Positions 1 to 4,604 of a stretch of DNA of 5,552 nucleotides are shown piece by piece (position 1 is the stretch's first letter; each line of letters opens with the position of its first letter). Below the pieces are notes generated by a model. That model was not told the origin of the DNA, did no database searches, and was given only the letters and a program-made list of their open reading frames with translations. The DNA is from Methanobacterium sp. (lineage in GTDB: Archaea; Methanobacteriota; Methanobacteria; Methanobacteriales; Methanobacteriaceae): the NCBI GenBank assembly GCA_003164415.1, contig PLTK01000010.1:1-5552 (forward strand). Direction: 5' to 3'. A program made the position numbers and the translations under genes.

Positions 1-12
1 ACACCCACCTAT

Positions 13-57
13 TTTACAACCTCTAAAATTTATTATTAATTTGATAAATTTTGTAAA
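13..57. repeat. Extended imperfect inverted repeat at the left edge
   Basis: AAAATTTAT (25-33) pairs perfectly with ATAAATTTT (44-52). The helix can be extended outwards by TTTACAA (13-19) with TTGTAAA (51-57) across a 7-nt bulge. It lies downstream of the wtpC T tract, and its role is unknown: it may belong to the 3' end of wtpC or to the regulation of a gene beyond the edge. No coding sequence was seen in 1-87. Confidence 0.35.
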
Positions 58-64
58 GTAAAAC

Positions 65-86
65 TATTAAAAAAAAGGATTTAATA
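65..86 (-). terminator. T-tract terminator after wtpC
   Basis: Eight T residues on the minus strand (76-69) lie 11 nt past the wtpC TGA. They fall within the AT-only inverted repeat TATTAAA/TTTAATA (65-71, 80-86). The T tract is the usable signal; a stem of this composition would be weak. Confidence 0.55.
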
Positions 87-87
87 A

Positions 88-1134
88 TCAAAATAAATTC
101 ACTGCTGTTGCTTTGAAATATATATAAATCTCTTTTCCAATATTTAACTCTAGATCTGAAAATGATTTACGAGTCAAAACAAGTATTAATTGTTCCCCAA
201 TATCTACTGTTAATTTTATTATGGTTCCTAGATCGTATATTTCTCTAATATTCCCTTTGAAAACGTTTCTTGCACTTGTTGCAATATTTTCATTTGATAA
301 TGTAATATCTTCTGGCCTTATTGTTAAATGAACTTCTCCCGTTTTCTTTTGGGAAGATTCTACCTTTATATTGCCAGTATCTACAATTGTAAGGCCGTCT
401 GTTCCCTTTTTTGCAAAACCTTTAATGATATTTTCAGTGCCTACAAAATCTGCTACGAATTCATCTTTTGGGTGTCTGAAAATTTCATCAGTTGTACCCA
501 CTTGGGAGATTGTACCTTTTTTCATTATTGCAATACGATTGGCAAGTTGCAAAGCTTCATCAAAATTATGTGTTACTTGAATGATGGTGACTTTAAATTT
601 TTTGTGAATTCTCTTGAACTCTTGGATTAATTCTTCTCTAGTTTTCCTATCTAGAGCACTTAAAGGTTCGTCCATTAGTAGAACTTTAGGATGGATTATC
701 AGGGCACGAGCTAATGCAGTTCTCTGTTGTTCTCCTCCACTTAATGTTCTTGGTAGACGATCAGATAAATTTGAAATACCAAAAAGATTCATTAATTCTT
801 TAACTTCAATCTTTATTTGCGGTTTCTCTACTTTCCTTATGGTCAATCCAAAGGCAATATTTTCAAACACAGTTTTATGAGGGAATAACATATAGTTTTG
901 ATAGACAAAACCAACATCCCTTTTTTCTGGGGGAAGCCTAGTGATGTTTATATTATCCATATATATTTGTCCAGAATCTGGATTCCAAACTCCTGCAATT
1001 AACTCTAGAAGCATTGTTTTACCAGATCCACTCGGACCTAAAAAGACGAAATATTCATTATCATTAATTTCTAAGCTGATATTATCTATTTTAAACTCTT
1101 TCCAATCCTTAGAAAGATTTTCAATCTTTATCAT
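88..1134 (-). CDS. wtpC: Tungstate/molybdate ABC transporter ATP-binding protein
   Basis: Cytoplasmic ATPase of 348 residues that drives oxyanion import through WtpB. The nucleotide-binding domain (about 1-230) is complete: Walker A GPSGSGKT (33-40), Q-loop VYQN (77-80), signature LSGGEQQR (131-138), Walker B VLLMDEP (151-157), D-loop SALD (159-162) and switch histidine in THN (188-190). The C-terminal regulatory part (about 232-348) has IRPEDI (272-277), SARNVFKG (287-294) and a TOBE-type end LNIGKEIYIYFKATAVNLF, as in ModC/WtpC proteins. In Methanosarcina acetivorans ModBC the equivalent domain binds molybdate/tungstate and inhibits transport; the same feedback here is an inference. The gene overlaps wtpB by 14 nt, has GGAGG before its ATG, and is the last gene of the wtpBC unit. 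Confidence 0.9.
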   Translation of the reverse strand: MIKIENLSKDWKEFKIDNISLEINDNEYFVFLGPSGSGKTMLLELIAGVWNPDSGQIYMDNINITRLPPEKRDVGFVYQNYMLFPHKTVFENIAFGLTIRKVEKPQIKIEVKELMNLFGISNLSDRLPRTLSGGEQQRTALARALIIHPKVLLMDEPLSALDRKTREELIQEFKRIHKKFKVTIIQVTHNFDEALQLANRIAIMKKGTISQVGTTDEIFRHPKDEFVADFVGTENIIKGFAKKGTDGLTIVDTGNIKVESSQKKTGEVHLTIRPEDITLSNENIATSARNVFKGNIREIYDLGTIIKLTVDIGEQLILVLTRKSFSDLELNIGKEIYIYFKATAVNLF

Positions 1135-1912
1135 AAGTCCTCCACCCTCTCATTACAACTCTGACCAATATAAAGATTGCCAAACATATTGATATAAGAA
1201 TTACAGCTACCGGCGTTGCATTATCTAATCCGTAATTAGCAAATCTTTGATAAATTAATGTTGGTGCAACTAATGGATAATAAGCTAAAATTATTACAGC
1301 TCCAAATTCACTTACAGATCTGGCCCAACACATAACAGATCCCACAACAATGCTACGCAAGGCAAGAGGTAAACTTATGGAATAAAATGTTCTTAAAGTT
1401 CCTGCACCGAGAGTCCTAGCTACCTTTTCCATTCGAGGATCAATACTTTCAAATCCTTCTCTAGTAGAATTAACAACAAATGACGAACTTACAAAAAGCA
1501 TCGCTATTACAATTCCAGGAATTGCATCTGTAAATATTAAACCTAATTTGCTTAAAGGCGCACCAATGATGCCGTTAGAGGTAAAAACTAATAAAAGTGC
1601 AATACCAACTACAGTATGCGGAATTACTATTGGTACATCAATAATTGATTCGATGAAACCCTTTCCTTTGAAATCATGTCTTGCGAGGATATATGCTAGT
1701 GGTACACCGAATAAGACGGCTATTATTGTTGCAAATAGAGCCGAGTAAACACTAACAAATATTGATTCCACTACTTGGCTATCCTGCAAATTTGCTATGA
1801 TATCACCGACAGTAGAAGAAGTTATAAGATTAATTATAGGAATAAAAATGAAGAGAACCAAAAAAGATCCCATAATCGCGAAAAAGATAGTAGTATAATC
1901 AAGTTTTCTCAT
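1121..1912 (-). CDS. wtpB: Tungstate/molybdate ABC transporter permease
   Basis: Inner membrane channel subunit, 263 residues, the usual size for ModB/WtpB. Hydrophobic segments at about 9-30, 53-78, 92-112, 132-150, 185-210 and 235-257 fit the six-helix fold of this permease class. The cytoplasmic EAA loop that docks to the ATPase reads EKVARTLGAGTLRTFYSISL, then PLA (about 162-184), with the conserved glycine and LP pair. Family-typical stretches include VPLAYILARHDFKGK (70-84), DVPIVIPHTVVGIALL (92-107) and ARSVSEFGAVIILAYYP (197-213). Upstream there is only a weak GGAAG (1919-1923), unlike the strong sites of wtpA and modE. Its end overlaps the start of wtpC by 14 nt, so the two are translationally coupled. 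A permease for sulfate is a less likely alternative given the WtpA and ModE neighbours. Confidence 0.88.
   Translation of the reverse strand: MRKLDYTTIFFAIMGSFLVLFIFIPIINLITSSTVGDIIANLQDSQVVESIFVSVYSALFATIIAVLFGVPLAYILARHDFKGKGFIESIIDVPIVIPHTVVGIALLLVFTSNGIIGAPLSKLGLIFTDAIPGIVIAMLFVSSSFVVNSTREGFESIDPRMEKVARTLGAGTLRTFYSISLPLALRSIVVGSVMCWARSVSEFGAVIILAYYPLVAPTLIYQRFANYGLDNATPVAVILISICLAIFILVRVVMRGWRTYDKD
1139..1143 (-). promoter_or_regulatory. Ribosome binding site of wtpC inside wtpB
   Basis: GGAGG within GGTGGAGGACTTATG, 4 nt before the ATG at 1134, encoded in the last codons of wtpB. It supports this start and coupled translation. Confidence 0.75.
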
Positions 1913-2014
1913 TTTAAACTTCCAACTTATAATTAATAATTTTATTGTAAACTAATCTCTTTTTTACTTCCATATTATTATTTTGGTTGCCTGTGTTGAT
2001 TTTATCTTTTAATG

Positions 2015-2024
2015 ATTTATATTT
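2015..2024 (-). promoter_or_regulatory. Possible TATA box for wtpBC
   Basis: The minus strand reads AAATATAAAT within the 199-bp wtpA-wtpB spacer, downstream of the wtpA terminator. A start near 1990 would give a leader of about 80 nt. AT-rich DNA makes such matches common. The rest of the spacer shows nothing else I can name. Confidence 0.3.
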
Positions 2025-2083
2025 CTTAAACAACTAACCACATAAAAAGTATCAGAATTTAGAACAATATTAACCTATATTAT

Positions 2084-2109
2084 AAAAAAAAGGGGGAGAA
2101 ATATTCTCC
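2084..2109 (-). terminator. Hairpin plus T8 terminator between wtpA and wtpB
   Basis: The perfect 6-bp stem GGAGAA-ATA-TTCTCC (plus strand, 2095-2109) starts 2 nt after the wtpA stop. On the minus strand it is followed by CCC and eight T residues (2091-2084). This looks like a classic intrinsic terminator. It could be partial, reducing transcription into wtpBC, or complete if wtpBC has its own promoter. Confidence 0.75.
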
Positions 2110-2111
2110 AA

Positions 2112-3155
2112 TTAGGAATTTGTAACGTATTGCTGAAGCATGCTTGGTATATTAGTTGATTTGTTTGTAGCTATTGCTGGTATTATAGGTTCTTGGAAAC
2201 TGGCATTTACAATCTGATTTCCTGTTGGGCTTATTAGAAGCTGTAAAAATTCAGTTGCAAGCTGTTTTTCGGGTGCGTTGTTTAGTACAGTAATACCGTA
2301 TATTATAGGTGTTAATGTTAATGTAGAGCTACTGTTTGAACCACTGTCTTGTACTAATGAAATGTTGTTGTAGTATTGATCGTAGGAATAGTTTGAAATT
2401 TTCAATTCATCAGGAAGTGTTATGTAAGACACATTCTGCTGTGCTGCTAAACTTCTGTACGTTATAACATAATCAATTGACCCGGCTGTTAATAGGGGCA
2501 TTAAAGTTGCTGCATCGGGTCTTATGGCAATATTTGCACTTGGATTCTCATTTTCTGGTACTTGGATTGTGTATCCGGTCCCATTAGCCTTTGAGGTTAT
2601 AGCCGAATTATTTGCGACTAAACTGCTGAAAATTGTACTGTTATTGTAGTAACTATCTGCTAACTGCATCATCATGACTGCACGGTATCCTGCTGGATCA
2701 GAGTTTGGATCGCTGAAACCGAATTTTACGCCAGGTGTACTTAAGATTTGATACCAGTTAGTGCTGTTTATCTCAGTACTGTTTTTGCTTTTGTTAGTGT
2801 AAGCGATTACCATCTCATTACGAGCATACTGTAAATTATAGCTGGTGTACTTAGGTATTAACTGATTATCGATGAGAGTATAATCTGCAGATACAACTAT
2901 GTCTGGGGTCTTATTAAGACTAGTGACTTGTTTAATAGCAGCACTGCTTCCCATATATTGAATATCTACCTTTACGTTTGGATGTTCAGATTGGAACTTT
3001 GCAGCTGTGGCGTTCAATTGATTAGCAAGACTATCTGCTGCAACTATATTTATTGTGCCCCCAGTTTGAGAATTATTATATACATTATACCCATATACTC
3101 CTACTCCAATTATGATAATTATCGCTATAACAACAATAATTATTTTTTTATCCAT
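2112..3155 (-). CDS. wtpA: Tungstate/molybdate ABC transporter substrate-binding protein
   Basis: Extracytoplasmic binding protein of 347 residues that captures tungstate or molybdate and hands it to WtpB. Residues 5-20 form a very hydrophobic N-terminal segment after MDKK. There is no cysteine, hence no lipobox, so the protein is probably held by an uncleaved membrane anchor or released by cleavage. The mature part starts like the family (TINIVAADSLANQL, 34-47) and keeps GSSA (69-72), the SDPNSDPAGYRA segment (148-159), IDYVITYRSLA (227-237) and YITLPDELKI (244-253), in the order expected for archaeal WtpA/ModA. It has about 15 N-x-S/T sequons, consistent with a heavily N-glycosylated surface protein. 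It has its own strong ribosome binding site, and a terminator follows at once, so it may be made in excess over the membrane subunits. Tungstate is favoured over molybdate by family resemblance only. Confidence 0.87.
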   Translation of the reverse strand: MDKKIIIVVIAIIIIIGVGVYGYNVYNNSQTGGTINIVAADSLANQLNATAAKFQSEHPNVKVDIQYMGSSAAIKQVTSLNKTPDIVVSADYTLIDNQLIPKYTSYNLQYARNEMVIAYTNKSKNSTEINSTNWYQILSTPGVKFGFSDPNSDPAGYRAVMMMQLADSYYNNSTIFSSLVANNSAITSKANGTGYTIQVPENENPSANIAIRPDAATLMPLLTAGSIDYVITYRSLAAQQNVSYITLPDELKISNYSYDQYYNNISLVQDSGSNSSSTLTLTPIIYGITVLNNAPEKQLATEFLQLLISPTGNQIVNASFQEPIIPAIATNKSTNIPSMLQQYVTNS

Positions 3156-3161
3156 TTTATC

Positions 3162-3167
3162 CCTCCT
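3162..3167 (-). promoter_or_regulatory. Ribosome binding site of wtpA
   Basis: AGGAGG on the minus strand, 6 nt before the ATG at 3155. It is a full-strength site and fixes the start. Confidence 0.85.
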
Positions 3168-3181
3168 ATCTGATAAAAATC

Positions 3182-3193
3182 AATATGCATATT
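3182..3193. promoter_or_regulatory. Palindrome AATATGCATATT in the wtpA leader
   Basis: A perfect 12-bp palindrome about 15 bp upstream of the wtpA ribosome binding site. It would lie in the early transcribed leader and could be a second operator half or a chance AT-rich palindrome. Confidence 0.3.
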
Positions 3194-3227
3194 TACTCAC
3201 TTCGATGATAAATAATTTTGGTATGTT

Positions 3228-3239
3228 ATAATATATTAT
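3228..3239. promoter_or_regulatory. Palindrome between the wtpA TATA box and presumed start
   Basis: ATAATATATTAT is a perfect 12-bp palindrome placed just downstream of the proposed TATA box. A regulator bound here would block the transcription machinery. With the flanks the plus strand reads GTTATAATATATTATC, loosely like the GTTATAT half-sites of bacterial ModE operators. This is suggestive only. Confidence 0.35.
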
Positions 3240-3243
3240 CCAG

Positions 3244-3260
3244 ATTTATAATCATTTGCA
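3244..3260 (-). promoter_or_regulatory. Candidate BRE/TATA promoter of wtpA
   Basis: The minus strand reads TGCAAATGATTATAAAT, with a BRE-like GCAAA followed by the TATA-like ATTATAAAT. A start about 25 bp downstream (near 3222) would give a leader of about 65 nt. Other TATA-like stretches occur at 3218-3240 and inside the inverted repeat at 3385-3413, so the assignment is tentative. Confidence 0.4.
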
Positions 3261-3384
3261 CATCTATTAAGTAAATTAACCAATCAACACTGTTCATAAT
3301 TTGATTCTTGAAACTAACCTCATTCAAGTTTGGATTAAATAGTGAACCTATAAAATGCATAATTTAAAATAGGATGATTATGAC

Positions 3385-3413
3385 CTAATTTTAGCTATTA
3401 TAAATAAAATTAG
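3385..3413. repeat. 9-bp inverted repeat 230 bp upstream of wtpA
   Basis: CTAATTTTA (3385-3393) and TAAAATTAG (3405-3413) are perfect complements around an 11-nt centre. On the minus strand the centre and one arm contain TTTATAATA, which resembles a TATA box. The repeat may be an operator over a distal wtpA promoter, or it may form a hairpin in a long leader RNA. No T tract follows it, so it is not an obvious terminator. Confidence 0.4.
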
Positions 3414-3483
3414 AGATTATAATGTAAACTAACAGGATATTAAATTAATAATGAAAAGAGATATCTATCTTCCACAAAAGAAG

Positions 3484-3511
3484 AAAAAAAAATTATTATA
3501 TGGTATATAAT
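3484..3511 (-). terminator. Hairpin plus T9 terminator after modE
   Basis: A 7-bp perfect stem (ATTATAT-GGT-ATATAAT on the plus strand, 3495-3511) lies about 45 nt beyond the modE stop. On the minus strand it is followed by AA and then nine T residues (3492-3484). The T tract alone fits archaeal termination. The stem is all A/T and probably weak. Confidence 0.6.
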
Positions 3512-3553
3512 GGACAGAATAGAAATAACTAGGTATTAATAGATTATTAATAA

Positions 3554-4246
3554 TTATATTTTAACCATAGCAATTGCAGCTGCTTTAAATCCTATATAAA
3601 TATCTTTACCTAGGGTTAGTTCAAGCTGTTCACGTGAATATTCGGTTATATCTGCAAAAAGCGTAATATCACCTATTTTTACATTTAAACGTACAAGATG
3701 ATCTTTAAGTTCCATTCCAATGATTTTTCCGCTGAAAATATTTCTGACACTCGATGTTTGGGGTTCTAACATTACAAATATGTCTTCTGGACTTATTAAA
3801 ACTAAAACACGGTCACCAATTGCGAAATCGCCTCTAAGTGGAAGGACAACATTTTCATTATTTAATTTTATATTTGCTATCCTATTTTTTTCGTCTATAT
3901 CTAGAATGTTGGTTTCAATTTCATTTACATCCTCATGCATATTTAAAATACTTTCAACTTTTCTATATTCTTTTAGAATGGACTTTCCATTGGTGGTTAG
4001 CTTACTCTCACCGCCTCCACCCTTTCCGCCTCTTTGGGTTGATACTATGCTCCTATTACTTTCTTTTTCAAGTTCCTCTATATACTTAAGAGCACTTCTA
4101 TATGGGATATTCCCTTTTTTTGCGGCTTTAGTTATAGAACCACATTCATCTATATATCTCAACAACTTGAATTTTTTATTATTCAATAATATGATCTTAT
4201 CATCAAATTTCAATCTGTATTGCGGCCCATCTTTTGTTCTATCCAT
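3554..4246 (-). CDS. modE: ModE-type molybdate/tungstate-responsive transcriptional regulator
   Basis: Predicted DNA-binding protein of 230 residues that senses molybdate or tungstate in the cytoplasm. The N-terminal part is a LysR-like winged helix as in ModE: GSITKAAKKGNIPYRSALKY (about 36-55) is the helix-turn-helix, and the glycine-rich wing RGGKGGGGES followed by KLTTNG (72-87) is the classic ModE signature. Residues about 108-230 replace the two TOBE repeats of E. coli ModE with a module like the C-terminal domain of ModC/WtpC ATPases: RVLVLISPEDI (146-156), then RNIFSGKI (168-175) and a TOBE/Mop segment ending LGKDIYIGFKAAAIAMVKI. It resembles the end of the WtpC encoded in this window. 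The gene has its own AGGAGG, promoter region and terminator. Its position between fwdF and wtpA suggests that it controls the transporter and perhaps molybdoenzyme/tungstoenzyme genes. Whether it represses or activates is not visible. Confidence 0.85.
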   Translation of the reverse strand: MDRTKDGPQYRLKFDDKIILLNNKKFKLLRYIDECGSITKAAKKGNIPYRSALKYIEELEKESNRSIVSTQRGGKGGGGESKLTTNGKSILKEYRKVESILNMHEDVNEIETNILDIDEKNRIANIKLNNENVVLPLRGDFAIGDRVLVLISPEDIFVMLEPQTSSVRNIFSGKIIGMELKDHLVRLNVKIGDITLFADITEYSREQLELTLGKDIYIGFKAAAIAMVKI

Positions 4247-4252
4247 TTTAGA

Positions 4253-4258
4253 CCTCCT
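4253..4258 (-). promoter_or_regulatory. Ribosome binding site of modE
   Basis: AGGAGG on the minus strand, 6 nt before the ATG at 4246. It is a full match to the anti-Shine-Dalgarno and fixes this start codon. Confidence 0.85.
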
Positions 4259-4275
4259 AAAAACATATTAGTGGC

Positions 4276-4303
4276 ATGAAACTTTCATAATTAACATTAA
4301 TTA
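4276..4303. promoter_or_regulatory. Two adjoining palindromes at the presumed modE start site
   Basis: ATGAAA-C-TTTCAT (4276-4288) and TAATTAA-CA-TTAATTA (4288-4303) are both perfect inverted repeats that share base 4288. They cover the predicted transcription start and early leader of modE, a common position for archaeal repressor operators. Autoregulation by the ModE-like protein is an inference; neither site matches the E. coli ModE consensus closely. Confidence 0.4.
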
Positions 4304-4319
4304 CTATTATCTATAACTA

Positions 4320-4330
4320 TTTTTTATATT
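4320..4330 (-). promoter_or_regulatory. Candidate TATA box (box A) of modE
   Basis: The minus strand reads AATATAAAAAA, a reasonable match to the archaeal TATA element. Transcription would start about 25 bp downstream near 4300, giving a leader of about 50 nt with AGGAGG at its end. No strong BRE is seen. The choice rests on spacing and base composition only. Confidence 0.45.
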
Positions 4331-4347
4331 CAGATATACATTCCATC

Positions 4348-4367
4348 TTAACTAATTTAAGAGTTAA
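4348..4367. repeat. Inverted repeat upstream of the modE TATA box
   Basis: TTAACT (4348-4353) and AGTTAA (4362-4367) are perfect complements around an 8-nt centre. The site lies about 18 bp upstream of the proposed TATA box. It is a candidate protein-binding site, but AT-only arms of this size are expected fairly often in this DNA. Confidence 0.3.
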
Positions 4368-4370
4368 TAG

Positions 4371-4400
4371 ATAACTTAGAACTATTTCTATTATAACTTA
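4371..4400. repeat. Direct repeat ATAACTTA, 22-bp period, upstream of modE
   Basis: Two identical copies of ATAACTTA lie at 4371-4378 and 4393-4400, 22 bp start to start, so both fall on about the same face of the helix. They sit 40-70 bp upstream of the proposed modE TATA box, where an activator or a second repressor dimer could bind. The unit is short and AT-rich, so chance is possible. Confidence 0.35.
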
Positions 4401-4564
4401 TTGTTTTTATCTCAAAATATAAGTTTCCACAAATTGGTATTTATAATGAATGTTAATCATTAGATTTTTTTTAATTTTGATAAGTATAGATACTTCTCAA
4501 AAATCTTGATACATTTAATAGGTTAAAGATTGTTAATTAAAAAGAGTATTTCTATAAGATAATT

Positions 4565-4604
4565 AAAAAAGAAATAAAGTTTGACTATTTTCCTATAGTC
4601 AAAC
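4565..4604 (-). terminator. Hairpin terminator containing the fwdF stop codon
   Basis: A perfect 10-bp inverted repeat (GTTTGACTAT / ATAGTCAAAC, arms 4579-4588 and 4595-4604, 6-nt loop) covers the last codons and the TAG stop of fwdF. On the minus strand it is followed by CTTTATTTCTTTTTT (4578-4565, ending in T6). A stem followed by a T-rich tract at the end of the gene fits a transcription terminator or a 3'-end stabilising hairpin. It makes modE a separate transcription unit, with 338 bp between the genes. Confidence 0.75.

Larger units (their letters stand above)
3156..3553. other. AT-rich spacer between modE and wtpA
   Basis: No convincing gene. On the minus strand it holds the modE terminator, then a 9-bp inverted repeat, then the wtpA promoter and leader. 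A 44-codon minus-strand frame (3360-3226) exists but has no ribosome binding site and looks like chance. No tRNA-like or known riboswitch structure was recognised. Confidence 0.65.
4247..4584. other. AT-rich spacer between fwdF and modE
   Basis: No coding region was found on either strand; the longest minus-strand ATG frames are under 20 codons. It holds the tail of the fwdF terminator, a 14-bp inverted repeat AAGTATAGATACTT (4482-4495), a T8 run on the plus strand (4465-4472) with no gene ahead of it, a direct repeat, and the modE promoter region listed separately. Confidence 0.7.

Noticed and set aside
328..1192. Several plus-strand frames opposite wtpC
   Set aside because: They mirror the conserved ABC ATPase frame, overlap each other, and encode no recognisable domain.
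3226..3360. 44-codon minus-strand reading frame (starts MHFIGSLFNPNLNEV) in the spacer upstream of wtpA
   Set aside because: It has no ribosome binding site, AT-driven composition rich in I, N and L, and overlap with the likely wtpA promoter. It is probably chance.
3156..3553. Molybdenum cofactor riboswitch upstream of wtpA
   Set aside because: No recognisable conserved core. The region is very AT-rich with only short simple stems, and this riboswitch class is known from bacteria.
3720..4271. 183-codon plus-strand frame opposite modE
   Set aside because: It is the complement of a well-supported ModE gene, with low-complexity S/F/L-rich translation and no family motif.
4465..4495. Plus-strand T8 and the inverted repeat AAGTATAGATACTT as a terminator
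   Set aside because: The T run lies before, not after, the repeat on the plus strand, and no plus-strand gene ends here. On the minus strand the repeat is followed by A residues.
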